In this document: one piece after another, positions 7,782 through 16,261 of the stretch
Layout: each line of letters opens with the position of its first letter
How positions within the stretch are numbered: the stretch's first letter is position 1
Source of the DNA: Candidatus Defluviilinea proxima
GTDB lineage: Bacteria > Chloroflexota > Anaerolineae > Anaerolineales > Villigracilaceae
NCBI GenBank assembly: GCA_016721115.1
Contig: JADKIW010000001.1
Location: 759,501-823,500 of the forward strand
DNA: 64,000 bases
Direction of reading: 5' to 3'
Notes under the pieces: model-generated
The model's database searches: none
The model's input: the letters and a program-made list of their open reading frames with translations, nothing else
What the model was told of the DNA's origin: nothing
Made by a program: the position numbers and the translations under genes

Positions 7782-9151
7782 AGTTACAAAACAGATTTCC
7801 GATCAATCTTGACTCCGTTGCCGGGCTGGTAACAGGCACCCTTCTTCTATTGATCATGTTGGCGGTCTGGTTAGGCGATCAGGCTGGGATTCGTGTTACA
7901 TCACAACTGCCTGCAAATAGTATCGTTGGTCCATTGGAAACACTAACGCTTACCTTCTCTGAGCCTGTAGACGGAGATTTAGCAATACAAAGCTTTTCCA
8001 TCCAACCGCCGGTCAATGGCAGTTTTACATTCCCTGATTCAAAGACCCTGCAATTCATTCCACGGGAGGCATTTCAACCCAATACCCCCTACACACTGAC
8101 TTTAGCCTCCGGTGTTTTGGCACAAAACAACAGAAGTCTCAAAAAAACGATGATCTGGGGTTTCCATGTCCGCTCTCCACTGGTGGTTTACCTTGTCGCA
8201 GAGCAAGGCAAAGGCCGTTTATGGACAGTGGAGCCTGCAAGCGGAACTATTAAACCACTCACCGATGCATCGCTCAGTATATTTGGATTTGATACCTCTC
8301 ATAACGGCGAATTCGTAATCTTCTCCGCATTCAATGAACAAAAGGGATCAGATCTATGGCGCGTGGAACGTGAAGGAGGAAACCCAGTTCTTTTGCTTCA
8401 ATGTGGCGCAGACCGTTGCTCAGTGCCTGCTATTTCGTTCTATGACCGACAGGTGGCGTATGTGCGTGAAACGGCCGGGCCAGCCGCCGACTTGGAATTT
8501 GGAGCGCCACGTATTTGGGTATTAGATCTCGAGACAAAACAGGATTCCCCTCTATACGAAGATAGGCAAATTATCGGCTACAACCCCGTCTGGTCACCAG
8601 ATGGCACGCGCCTTTCATCGTTCGATGGTATCAAAGATGAGATCCGATTGCTCGATATTGTTACAGGTAACCAATTAATTATTCCAAGCCAAACAGGCAG
8701 CCCTGTTTCATGGTCGAGAGATAGCAACACTTTCCTGTTTACAGATATCGCTGAAAGTGAAGCCGGTTCATTCACGCAAATTCGAGAAGCAAAGCTGGTC
8801 ACAAGTGAGATCACTACTTTTTCCGGCGAAAGCGACAAACAGGACTATCACTATAATTCGCTGGCATGGTCGCCTACAGCAGATATGCTCGTCATCGGTT
8901 TACAATTCGAAGAAAATGATCCATCACAAGCCTTATGGTTGGTAGATATTGCAACATTGGGAGGGCAGGTCATTGCAAACCAGGCCAACTACACCTATGG
9001 AACCCCACAATGGGATCCATGGGGAAAGGCGTTGGTATTTCAGCAATTTAAATTAAAAGGCGTCTATAAACCCGAGATCGGATTTTGGGAAGAAGGTCTC
9101 CTGGAACCACGTATCCTGGCCGAAGGCTTGATGCCCCACTGGTTACCTTAA
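7778..9151 (+). CDS. Membrane-anchored Ig-like plus TolB-type beta-propeller protein
   Basis: A 457-residue protein with one N-terminal membrane anchor ('LVTGTLLLLIMLAVWLG'), a bacterial Ig-like (Big_5/SbsA-type) domain at about 40-130 ('TLTFSEPVDGDL', 'NTPYTLTLASGVLA'), and a C-terminal six-bladed PD40/TolB-like propeller ('YNPVWSPDGTRLSSFD', 'SLAWSPTADMLVIG', 'GTPQWDPWGKALVF'). The start overlaps the YcgQ-type gene stop by four bases, so it is translated with the permease pair. Such a propeller is not a standard partner of YcgR/YcgQ; an extracytoplasmic binding role is inferred. The protein ends just before the Zur promoter. Confidence 0.78.
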   Translation: MKLQNRFPINLDSVAGLVTGTLLLLIMLAVWLGDQAGIRVTSQLPANSIVGPLETLTLTFSEPVDGDLAIQSFSIQPPVNGSFTFPDSKTLQFIPREAFQPNTPYTLTLASGVLAQNNRSLKKTMIWGFHVRSPLVVYLVAEQGKGRLWTVEPASGTIKPLTDASLSIFGFDTSHNGEFVIFSAFNEQKGSDLWRVEREGGNPVLLLQCGADRCSVPAISFYDRQVAYVRETAGPAADLEFGAPRIWVLDLETKQDSPLYEDRQIIGYNPVWSPDGTRLSSFDGIKDEIRLLDIVTGNQLIIPSQTGSPVSWSRDSNTFLFTDIAESEAGSFTQIREAKLVTSEITTFSGESDKQDYHYNSLAWSPTADMLVIGLQFEENDPSQALWLVDIATLGGQVIANQANYTYGTPQWDPWGKALVFQQFKLKGVYKPEIGFWEEGLLEPRILAEGLMPHWLP

Positions 9152-9173
9152 ACGGGGGAGGCAGATTAATACC

Positions 9174-9220
9174 TTGACATCATGTTTTTTTTGGTTATAC
9201 TATTGAAAATGATTTTCAAT
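9174..9220 (+). promoter_or_regulatory. zur promoter with a perfect Fur/Zur-type operator
   Basis: TTGACA (9174-9179) and TATACT (9196-9201) are separated by 16 bp. Overlapping the end of the -10 element is a perfect 9-1-9 palindrome (9202-9220, ATTGAAAAT-G-ATTTTCAAT) containing a 7-1-7 Fur-family box. A repressor bound here would block RNA polymerase, so the Fur-family gene that follows, and possibly the Znu genes behind it, should be autoregulated. No second copy of this site was seen upstream of 6018. Confidence 0.88.
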
Positions 9221-9236
9221 AAAGAAATGATCTCTT

Positions 9237-9653
9237 ATGCTTGCTGATACCTGGCTGGAACAATTGCACGATAACGGATATCGCATCACTGCCGCTCGCC
9301 GTGCAGTGGTGGATACTGTGTTCGGTTCCACACACGCGTTGACGCCTATTCAAGTGTACGATACAGCCCGCAGGAAATATCGCGCACTCGGCTTGGTAAC
9401 TGTATACCGCACGCTCGAAAAACTTGAAGAGCTTCACCTTATTCAACGTGTACATCAGCCGGGCGGATGCCAGGCGTTCATTTCGGCCGGTATCGGTCAC
9501 CAACATTTGCTGTTATGCCAGAACTGTGGAGAGGTAGAGTTCTTCGAAGGCGATGACCTCGGTACGCTAACCAGCTCCATTGCTCGTAAAACAGGCTACC
9601 AGATCAAGGAACACTGGTTGCAATTATTTGGGCTTTGCGAAAAATGTAAATAA
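9237..9653 (+). CDS. zur: Fur-family metal regulator, probably Zur
   Basis: A 138-residue Fur-family repressor with an N-terminal winged helix ('GYRITAARRAVVDTVF', 'LGLVTVYRTLEKLEEL') and a C-terminal dimer/metal domain. Two Cys pairs, 'LCQNCGEVEFFE' and the terminal 'LCEKCK', make the structural zinc site. The regulatory-site histidines are in 'GIGHQHLLLC'. Placement directly before a ZnuABC-type importer argues for zinc rather than iron sensing, which is inference. It lies behind its own promoter and operator (9174-9220). A hairpin separates it from znuA, so read-through may be tuned. Confidence 0.87.
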   Translation: MLADTWLEQLHDNGYRITAARRAVVDTVFGSTHALTPIQVYDTARRKYRALGLVTVYRTLEKLEELHLIQRVHQPGGCQAFISAGIGHQHLLLCQNCGEVEFFEGDDLGTLTSSIARKTGYQIKEHWLQLFGLCEKCK

Positions 9654-9685
9654 TCGGGAAATCTACGTCTCGATTCAAACTATCA

Positions 9686-9706
9686 ATCCCTCATAAAATG
9701 AGGGAT
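9686..9706. other. Hairpin between zur and znuA
   Basis: A 9-bp perfect stem (ATCCCTCAT / ATGAGGGAT) with a 3-nt AAA loop and no T-tract, 19 bases before the znuA start. It could weaken read-through or stabilise the downstream mRNA; it does not resemble the Fur-type box. Confidence 0.5.
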
Positions 9707-9724
9707 CAATTTCAGGAGTCTTAA

Positions 9725-10663
9725 ATGAAAAAGATTTTCAATACCATTATCTTAATGATGAGCATTGCGGCTCTTCTCTTAACTGCATGCGGCTCTGCCC
9801 CTCAAAGCGGACGCAACGCTTCAAGCGTTCTAGCCTCCACTACCTTTCTGGCAGATATTGCCCAGCATGTAGCCGGTGACCGCTTGAAAGTTGAGTCACT
9901 CCTGCCGGTTGGCACGGACCCACATTCGTATCAACCGACACCACAGGATGTGGCCAAGATCGCAGACAGCCCACTGCTTATCGTCAATGGTCTGGAATAT
10001 GAACACTTTATCGAAGCTTTACTGGAAAACTCCGGTGGGGAAAAAATTGTCATCACTGCTTCTGATGGACTGGAACCACGTCACATGGAAGAACATGCAG
10101 ATGAAGCAGGATCAGGCGAAGGTGACGAACATGAAGCGGGAGATCCGCATATGTGGCTCGATCCGAACAACGTCATCACCTACGTGCAAAATATCCGCGA
10201 AGGGCTCACTCACTTCGACCCTGATGGCGCGGCAGTCTATCAGTCAAATGCAGATGCATACATTGCTGAACTACAGGCTCTCGATGCATGGATCGTCGAA
10301 CAGGTTTCACAAATCCCGCAAGAGAAACGTCTGCTTGTCACAAACCATGAAGCTATGGGATACTTCGCCGAGCGATATGGCTTTACTATTGCAGGCACCG
10401 TGATCGAAAGTTTCAGTTCAGACGCATCGCCATCGGCAGGCCAAATGGCAGGCTTGATCGATCAGATCAAAACAAGCGGCGCGCGTGCAATATTTTTGGA
10501 TGCATCGGATAATGAATCATTGGCAAAGCAGATCGCCGAAGAGACCGGCGTAAGAGTCGTGACGAATTTGCATCTTGAGTCATTGACCGAAGGCGCACCC
10601 GCCGCGACGTATATGGATATGATGAAAGATAACGTGACGCTGATCGTTGATGCGTTGCAGTAA
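9725..10663 (+). CDS. znuA: Zinc ABC transporter substrate-binding lipoprotein ZnuA
   Basis: A 312-residue cluster A-I metal-binding protein. The N-terminus is a lipoprotein signal with lipobox 'LLTACGS' (Cys near residue 22). Metal ligands are visible: 'GTDPHSYQP' (first His), 'GDPHMWLDP' (second His), 'LVTNHEAMGYF' (third His) and 'IFLDASDNE' in the C-terminal lobe. A His/Glu/Asp-rich loop ('HMEEHADEAGSGEGDEHE') typical of zinc-specific members precedes the second His. It is the first gene of the importer, followed by the ATPase after a palindrome. Expected to capture Zn outside the membrane and deliver it to ZnuB. Confidence 0.93.
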   Translation: MKKIFNTIILMMSIAALLLTACGSAPQSGRNASSVLASTTFLADIAQHVAGDRLKVESLLPVGTDPHSYQPTPQDVAKIADSPLLIVNGLEYEHFIEALLENSGGEKIVITASDGLEPRHMEEHADEAGSGEGDEHEAGDPHMWLDPNNVITYVQNIREGLTHFDPDGAAVYQSNADAYIAELQALDAWIVEQVSQIPQEKRLLVTNHEAMGYFAERYGFTIAGTVIESFSSDASPSAGQMAGLIDQIKTSGARAIFLDASDNESLAKQIAEETGVRVVTNLHLESLTEGAPAATYMDMMKDNVTLIVDALQ

Positions 10664-10683
10664 GGAACGGCAGCTGCCGTTCC
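10664..10683. repeat. 20-bp perfect palindrome after znuA
   Basis: GGAACGGCAGCTGCCGTTCC is self-complementary over its full length and begins right after the znuA stop. A related palindrome with the same GGCAGCTGCC core is at 43666-43683, so this is a small dispersed repeat. A partial second copy of the right arm (AACGTTCCCTAC) follows. Confidence 0.7.
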
Positions 10684-10715
10684 CTACTGCAACGTTCCCT
10701 ACAAGAAAACAACCT

Positions 10716-11525
10716 ATGTACCCACACACTGACCACGAAACCAATCAACCTGTTCTCGATGTGCAACACGTCACCGTCCGCTATAACGGACGGGTTGCGC
10801 TCGATGGTATCAATTTCCATCTTCATGAGGGCGAACGTGTCGCTGTTGTGGGGCCGAACGGTGCGGGCAAAAGCACTTTGTTCAAAGTTGTAGCTGGGGT
10901 GTTGACGCCCACTTCAGGCGAAGTCAAGATCTTTGGCTCACGCCCTGGAGCACACGTATGCATCGGCTATATCCCGCAAAGATCACAAGTGGACTGGAAC
11001 TTCCCAGTTACAGTTGCAGACGTGGTGATGATGGGACGCTCCGCAAAACTCGGCCCACTGAACTGGCCTCATAAAAAGGATTGGGAACACGTTCACCGCG
11101 CGCTCGAAACTGTTGACATCTCCAATTTGGCGACACGGCAGATCGGTCAACTCTCTGGTGGACAACAACAACGCATGTTTATTGCGCGTGCGCTTGCTCA
11201 GGAAGCAGAACTGATGTTAATGGACGAACCGCTAACCGGTCTCGACACACCGTCACAAGAAGGAATTCTCGATCTACTGGATCGCCTCAAAAAAGAAAAA
11301 GTTACCGTCATGGTCGCCACACACGATCTCGATCAAGCCGCCACACATTTCGACAGGATCATGTTGTTGAATCATGGCATCGTGGCCTTTGGTCAACCGA
11401 ACGAAGTGTTACATACAGACAATCTATTGAAAGCCTACGGCGGCAAACTCAAACCCGTTGATGGGCAGAACATTCTGAACACAGACGCGTGCTGTGATGA
11501 AGGGGAACATGACCACGCTCATTAA
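10716..11525 (+). CDS. znuC: Zinc ABC transporter ATPase ZnuC
   Basis: A 269-residue ABC ATPase with Walker A 'GPNGAGKST', signature 'LSGGQQQR', Walker B 'LMLMDEP' and switch His 'VATHDLD'. The N-terminal and C-terminal ends carry His-containing tails ('MYPHTDHETNQP', 'CCDEGEHDHAH') that could bind zinc. I start it at ATG 10716; the longer in-frame extension from 10647 reads through the znuA end and the palindrome. Ribosome site is weak. It overlaps the permease gene by 17 bp. Confidence 0.92.
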   Translation: MYPHTDHETNQPVLDVQHVTVRYNGRVALDGINFHLHEGERVAVVGPNGAGKSTLFKVVAGVLTPTSGEVKIFGSRPGAHVCIGYIPQRSQVDWNFPVTVADVVMMGRSAKLGPLNWPHKKDWEHVHRALETVDISNLATRQIGQLSGGQQQRMFIARALAQEAELMLMDEPLTGLDTPSQEGILDLLDRLKKEKVTVMVATHDLDQAATHFDRIMLLNHGIVAFGQPNEVLHTDNLLKAYGGKLKPVDGQNILNTDACCDEGEHDHAH

Positions 11526-12348
11526 TTTCCTATTGCAACCCCTCCAATACGAATTCATGCAACGCGGCATGATCGCCGCAGTGCTTGTCGGCATTGTATG
11601 CGCAGTCGTTGGCACGTACGTTGTATTACGTGGCATGGCATTCTTCGGTGACGCACTCGCACACACCATTCTGCCCGGCATCGCACTGGGATATCTCATT
11701 ACCGGCGGCGCAAGGGACACGTTGTTCTGGTGGGCGCTGGGAACCGCCATCGTTGCGGCGTTGGGAATCGGCGCGATCAGCAAGAACGCCGAGATCAAAG
11801 AAGATACATCTATCGGTGTGATCTTCGCAGGGATGTTCGCACTCGGCATCGCGTTGATCTCCACTGTCAAAAGCTACGCCGTGGACTTGAGTCACTTTCT
11901 CTTCGGGGATGTGCTCAGCGTCTCTCCCCATAGCCTGTGGCTGATCATCATCTTTGGCGGACTCGTGCTTCTGGCTATCTTTGCTTTCTACAAAGAATTC
12001 ATGACGCTTTCTTTCGATCCCATCCTCGCCGCCACATTGCGACTTCCCGTTGGCATGCTCAACAACTTGCTATTAACCCTCATCGCCGTGACCGTTGCCG
12101 TCTCGCTTCAAACAGTTGGCGTATCTTTGATGGTCGCCATGCTCGTCACTCCCGCAGCGACAGCCTACCTGTTGACTCACCGTCTCTCCACGATGATGCT
12201 CCTTGCCGCGATCTTCGCCTCGTTATCCGGTGTGATCGGCTTATATTTATCGTTTTATTTGAGCATTGCCTCTGGCGCGGCGATAGTACTTACGGCCAGC
12301 GTATTCTTCCTGATTTCATTTGGATGGAAAAAAATGAAGGGGCTATAA
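11509..12348 (+). CDS. znuB: Zinc ABC transporter permease ZnuB
   Basis: A 279-residue ABC-3 family permease with about eight to nine membrane helices ('AAVLVGIVCAVVGTYVVL', 'LLLTLIAVTVAVSLQTVGV', 'SLMVAMLVTPAATAYLL'). The family's 'GDALAHTILPGIALGYL' segment is present. The start at 11509 is preferred because AAGGGG lies four bases upstream; GTG 11494 and ATG 11497 are alternatives in the same frame. Completes the ZnuA-ZnuC-ZnuB importer. The next gene has its own ribosome site 44 bp later. Confidence 0.92.
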   Translation: MTTLINFLLQPLQYEFMQRGMIAAVLVGIVCAVVGTYVVLRGMAFFGDALAHTILPGIALGYLITGGARDTLFWWALGTAIVAALGIGAISKNAEIKEDTSIGVIFAGMFALGIALISTVKSYAVDLSHFLFGDVLSVSPHSLWLIIIFGGLVLLAIFAFYKEFMTLSFDPILAATLRLPVGMLNNLLLTLIAVTVAVSLQTVGVSLMVAMLVTPAATAYLLTHRLSTMMLLAAIFASLSGVIGLYLSFYLSIASGAAIVLTASVFFLISFGWKKMKGL

Positions 12349-12391
12349 TCCGCCTCGGCGTTTATCCATATCAACTTAGAGGAGAATATTT

Positions 12392-12835
12392 ATGGCTACG
12401 ATTGAAACCAGTGTCAGTATCAGCAAGCCCGTTGAGAAGGTTTTTGAGTTCATCACCAATCTCGAGAACCAGAAGAAATTAAGTTCATACATTACCGGCG
12501 TTCAAACCAGCGGACCTGTAGCAGTGGGAATGAAATACGTGATCGAGACCACTTCCATGGGCAACGTTATCAAGACCACCAACGAAGTCGTTTCCCTTGA
12601 ACCCAACAAGAAATTCGGCGTGAAGACCCTCGCCACCCCGCCCGCCTCCGATGTGACCAATACCTACATTCTCGAAAAGGATGGCGCTGGCACAAAGCTC
12701 ATCCTGCAAATGGACGCGGTCCTCGTCCCCGCAGGGATGCCCTCCATGCCCGGGATGGAAGATATGATGAAGAAACAAATGCAGACTGGGTTGGATACCA
12801 CAATGCAGTCCTTGAAGAAGTTGATCGAAGCATAA
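12392..12835 (+). CDS. SRPBCC/CoxG-like START-fold protein
   Basis: A 147-residue single-domain protein of the polyketide cyclase/CoxG-like SRPBCC superfamily: 'SVSISKPVEKVFEFITNLEN' pattern at the N-terminus (shown here in parts), 'GMKYVIETTS' and 'NTYILEKDGAGTKLILQMD' strands, and a long C-terminal helix rich in Met ('MPSMPGMEDMMKKQMQ'). AGAGGAG lies 10 bp upstream of ATG. These folds bind small hydrophobic ligands; the ligand is unknown. Its own terminator follows, so it is probably monocistronic or the last gene after znuB. Confidence 0.82.
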   Translation: MATIETSVSISKPVEKVFEFITNLENQKKLSSYITGVQTSGPVAVGMKYVIETTSMGNVIKTTNEVVSLEPNKKFGVKTLATPPASDVTNTYILEKDGAGTKLILQMDAVLVPAGMPSMPGMEDMMKKQMQTGLDTTMQSLKKLIEA

Positions 12836-12848
12836 CATTTTTCAAAAA

Positions 12849-12884
12849 CAAGCCTCCCTTGAAAAAATTCACGGGAGGCTTTTC
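12849..12884 (+). terminator. Rho-independent terminator
   Basis: AAGCCTCCC pairs with GGGAGGCTT across a 14-nt loop and is followed by TTTT. It ends transcription of the gene at 12392 and possibly of the Znu genes. Confidence 0.85.
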
Positions 12885-13052
12885 ACTATTCAGGTAAAAT
12901 CATTGAATAATCCTAATGGAACTTTGTGTGCTACACTCGAACTGCATACAAAAGTAATCGCTACTAACCTTTGCTAATTATGAGCAACGCACAAAAAACG
13001 TCGGGCATACTTGTAACATCACGATATGCGACAGGATGTATTGAGGTTTATC

Positions 13053-13784
13053 ATGAAAAAAAATCTAAGGTATTTTCTTAGTATATGCGGTATCTTTGTA
13101 TTAATTTTCGTTTATGCACTTTTTCAGGCGCAGGCATTAGATACTAAGTTTATCGTTTCTCTTTATACTATTTTATCTGCAATCATTTATGAATTATGGA
13201 AGCTAATCTCCAATCCTACTGTTTTTATTGCACTATTAATATTAGTTGTTATTAGAATGTTTAGAGAAAATATTGAGAATATATTTCCTGCAATCAAGGA
13301 ACTTTCAGCTGGAAGTCTCTCAGCAAAATTTGAATTTCCAGAAGTAAAATTCCCGCTGTCAAACACAACGCAAAGCATATTAGATAAGACATCAGAAGCA
13401 GAAAATGTAGTTGCAAGAAGAATAATAGACACCTTGGGAATAAGCAGTTGTAATGTTTTATTGAAGATCGACAATCTCCCACTTAATGTCTTGGAATTTA
13501 TTAGTATATTAAGTGACGAGAAACTTTTTTCTGTTAATTATGAGTTCTATAGTAAAAGAGTAGAAATTGACATAACGAATATTTATTATGATGGAATTCT
13601 CAGATCTTTGTGGGTATATGTTATACCGCACTTGATGGACAAGCAGTATATTGAAGGCAATAAAATAGTACGCATGAATTTTAAGCCAGGGATTAGAAAA
13701 TTAATTAAAGATCATTTACAAGAATTAGAGCGTACCGTGACCGAAGAAGATCGCGCATCTAATTCAGCTAAAGTATTAGGCTGA
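13053..13784 (+). CDS. AT-rich hypothetical membrane protein
   Basis: A 243-residue protein with two hydrophobic helices near the N-terminus ('YFLSICGIFVLIFVYALF' and 'VFIALLILVVIRMF'), followed by a soluble part with 'ENIENIFPAIKELSAG' and a wHTH-like region ('GILRSLWVYVIPHLMDKQYI') of uncertain meaning. GAGG six bases before ATG 13053 favours this start over the ATG at 13026. Codon use is much more AT-rich than that of the flanking genes, suggesting recent transfer. No family recognised. Confidence 0.6.
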   Translation: MKKNLRYFLSICGIFVLIFVYALFQAQALDTKFIVSLYTILSAIIYELWKLISNPTVFIALLILVVIRMFRENIENIFPAIKELSAGSLSAKFEFPEVKFPLSNTTQSILDKTSEAENVVARRIIDTLGISSCNVLLKIDNLPLNVLEFISILSDEKLFSVNYEFYSKRVEIDITNIYYDGILRSLWVYVIPHLMDKQYIEGNKIVRMNFKPGIRKLIKDHLQELERTVTEEDRASNSAKVLG

Positions 13785-14001
13785 CAACTTCATCCAGCAT
13801 CCAAGGCTTTGCTTATCTTATAACAGTTAAGTTTTTGTGTGCTTGATTATGAGCAGTAAAGTGAAAGGTGTATCTCAATAGATACTCGCTTCACAACCCG
13901 CTAGATACCTAGTTCAAGTTCTGCTGAAAGGTTCAGTATAAAACAGAGCATCCTGCGCTGAACACCACGGGAGGCTTTGTAATAATAAGAGACTAGCAAA
14001 C

Positions 14002-14463
14002 ATGAGCAAATACTTTGTAGAAGAACATATCACCATTGACGCCGATATCAATACGGTCTGGGGATACATGATCGATTGGGACTCGTATCCGCGCTGGAAC
14101 CCGTTCATCGTGAAAGTTGACTATAGAGCGAGCAAGAACGGTCAAGGCGACATCATGAAGTTCTCTCTGGCGTGGCATGATGGCAGAACAGGCACATCGC
14201 TCGAGCAGATGATATCAAGTACACATCCTCAGAATGGATCAGCGGAATTGAAATACAAATATGCTCATCCAGTTGCAAAGCTGGGACTGTTACGAGCCAC
14301 ACGAGTTCAGACGTTGCAGAGTAAAGGAAATCAGACAGAGTATTCTACGAGAGAGGAATACCATGGCATTTTGGCGCGCTTTGTGCCATTCGCCGATGTA
14401 AAGCAGGGATTTGCCGCTCAGGCTAAAGCTCTGGCCCGTATCGCTTCGGGGAAAATGGAATAG
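14002..14463 (+). CDS. SRPBCC family protein (polyketide cyclase 2-like)
   Basis: A 153-residue START-fold protein. 'ITIDADINTVWGYMIDWDSY' and 'PRWNPFIVKV' are the typical N-terminal strand and helix of polyketide_cyc2-type SRPBCC proteins; 'STREEYHGILARFVPF' lies near the C-terminal helix. Likely binds a lipid or other hydrophobic molecule; ligand unknown. It is distinct from the CoxG-like gene at 12392. The gene is flanked by non-coding stretches of about 200 bp upstream and a terminator downstream, so it is probably transcribed alone. Confidence 0.8.
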   Translation: MSKYFVEEHITIDADINTVWGYMIDWDSYPRWNPFIVKVDYRASKNGQGDIMKFSLAWHDGRTGTSLEQMISSTHPQNGSAELKYKYAHPVAKLGLLRATRVQTLQSKGNQTEYSTREEYHGILARFVPFADVKQGFAAQAKALARIASGKME

Positions 14464-14492
14464 AATTCGATAGCACACCTATGCATGTATAA

Positions 14493-14535
14493 AAACAAAG
14501 CCTCGTGCACGGAACTCTGCAGGAGGCTTTGTCGT
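14493..14535 (+). terminator. Terminator hairpin after the SRPBCC gene
   Basis: ACAAAGCCTC (14495-14504) pairs perfectly with GAGGCTTTGT (14523-14532). The T-tract is short, so efficiency is uncertain. Confidence 0.6.
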
Positions 14536-14614
14536 TAAATAAAAACCTTGACTTCCCTTCGCGATTTTTAGCGAAAGTTTACTTAATTTTTGAGACAAGC
14601 GATAAAATCCACCC

Positions 14615-16150
14615 ATGCACAAACACGCCGCAACACAAGTTCCTTCGCATTCGCTCAGGACAAGTCTGCTTTCTGCATTCTGCATTCTTTTCCTCATTTC
14701 CTGCTCCTCCCCAACCCCTCAAGCAATTCCCGCAACTGAGACACCCGCTATCCCCACAAACACGGTCGCGCCATCGGAAACGCCTCTTCCCACCGAAACA
14801 CCGACCGCCACGCCAATACCCGTCCCTACGCTGGAACGTCCGCAGTATGTGATGGATGTGCAGTTGAACTACTCGAACAAGTCCGCGACTGTGAACCAGA
14901 CCATCACCTATCCCAACTGGACCGGTGAGACGCTGAACAACCTCGTCCTTGCGGTGGAGCCCAACCTATGGAGCGGTGGATTCAATCTCAGCTCACTCAC
15001 AGTAGACGGAACACCAATTACCAATTACACATTGGAGAATCAGAGTCAAAAACTCGAAATCCCATTGGCGCAACCCATCCCTGCTGGTGGAACTACCGTC
15101 ATTACCATATCCTATGGTCTCATCCTTCCGCAAATGCAGGCATATAGCAACCCAAACGAGATCCGTCCGCAGATCTATGGCTTCTCAGAACGACAACTCA
15201 ACCTCGTGGATTGGTATCCGTTCGTGGTGCCTTACGTCAGCGGCGAAGGATGGATATTGCACAACCCGTGGTATTACGGCGAGCATCTTGTCTATGATGT
15301 AGCTGACTTCGATGTGACCGTCACATTCACCGATGGATCGAGTCCGCAGATCGCGGCGTCAGGGGCAGAAGAAGTTTCAGGAACAGCAGGCAGTCGTCGG
15401 TTTACGTTGGAAGCGGGGCGCACGTTTGCGCTGTCCATTAGCACGTTGTTCAAAGTCGCCACGCGTCAGGTCGGCGATGTCACAGTCTATAGTTATTACT
15501 TCGCGTATTACGATGCACCCGGCGAAGCGATGTTGCAAACAACGGTCGAAGCGATGCAGGTCTATAGTGAAAAGTTCGGGCCCTATCGTCACAAAACGCT
15601 GACCGCTGTGCAGGGCGATTTCAACGATGGCATGGAATATTCGGGTTTTTATTTCATCAGCCGCGATTACTTCAACTTGTACGATAACACGCCCAAGAAT
15701 TATCTCGTCATCATTGCGGCGCACGAGACCGCGCACGCGTGGTGGTTCGATGCGGTTGCCGACGATCAGGCGCTTGAGCCGTGGCTCGATGAAACACTCG
15801 CCACCTACAGCGAACGTGTCTATTATGAAACGGTACACCCCGACCTTTTGAATTGGTGGTGGGGCTATCGCTATTTTGAATTTCAACAAGCGGGCTATGT
15901 CGATACGCCCATCTACGATGGCGGCGGTCAACGTCCGTATTGGGACAAGACCTATCTCACAGGCGCGCGTTTCATCGAAGCGTTGCGCGAAAAAGTTGGC
16001 GATGAAATTTTCTTTGCGTTCCTCAAAGATTACTACACTCAGTTCGTCGGCAAGCGCGCCACAACCGCCGATTTCTTCCGCGTCTTCCGCGAACACTCCA
16101 ACGCAGATATTTCTGATCTGATGAAACAGTATTTTCAGAACACATACTAA
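14615..16150 (+). CDS. M1-family (gluzincin) metallopeptidase-like lipoprotein
   Basis: A 511-residue secreted protein. The signal has lipobox 'LFLISCSS'; a Pro/Thr-rich linker of about 50 residues follows. The rest matches the M1 aminopeptidase N-like fold: an N-terminal beta domain ('DVQLNYSNKSATVNQTITYP' pattern) and a catalytic domain with zinc motif 'HETAHAWW' at about 369-373 and the third ligand in 'PWLDETLATYSE', spaced as HExxH-x18-E. The usual GxMEN exopeptidase motif is replaced by 'DFNDGMEYSGF', where the Glu is kept. It is half the length of PepN and lacks the C-terminal helical domain. A paralogue follows immediately. Confidence 0.88.
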   Translation: MHKHAATQVPSHSLRTSLLSAFCILFLISCSSPTPQAIPATETPAIPTNTVAPSETPLPTETPTATPIPVPTLERPQYVMDVQLNYSNKSATVNQTITYPNWTGETLNNLVLAVEPNLWSGGFNLSSLTVDGTPITNYTLENQSQKLEIPLAQPIPAGGTTVITISYGLILPQMQAYSNPNEIRPQIYGFSERQLNLVDWYPFVVPYVSGEGWILHNPWYYGEHLVYDVADFDVTVTFTDGSSPQIAASGAEEVSGTAGSRRFTLEAGRTFALSISTLFKVATRQVGDVTVYSYYFAYYDAPGEAMLQTTVEAMQVYSEKFGPYRHKTLTAVQGDFNDGMEYSGFYFISRDYFNLYDNTPKNYLVIIAAHETAHAWWFDAVADDQALEPWLDETLATYSERVYYETVHPDLLNWWWGYRYFEFQQAGYVDTPIYDGGGQRPYWDKTYLTGARFIEALREKVGDEIFFAFLKDYYTQFVGKRATTADFFRVFREHSNADISDLMKQYFQNTY

Positions 16151-16161
16151 CACCACATCAT

Positions 16162-16249
16162 CCGTCATTGCGAGGAGGGCGTAGCCCGACGAAGCAATCT
16201 CCGTCACCGTGTTGGGGATTGCTTCGGGCTGTCGCCCTCGCAATGACGG
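16162..16249. repeat. 88-bp palindromic intergenic repeat between the two M1 genes
   Basis: CCGTCATTGCGAG (16162-) and CTCGCAATGACGG (-16249) are perfect terminal inverted arms, and the interior again pairs (GAAGCAATCT with GGATTGCTTC). The sequence class 'cgtcattgcgag...gaagcaatct' is a widespread dispersed palindromic repeat in several bacterial groups. It fills the whole gap between the two peptidase genes and ends 12 bases before the second start. Confidence 0.85.
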
Positions 16250-16261
16250 GGGAACTCTATT

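Noticed and set aside
13026..13052. Upstream ATG for the AT-rich membrane protein
   Set aside because: No ribosome site; GAGG fits ATG 13053. It remains possible.
16159..16252. The palindromic element between the M1 genes as a miniature transposon with target duplication
   Set aside because: Terminal arms are clear, but no convincing flanking direct repeat was found, so it is listed only as a repeat.
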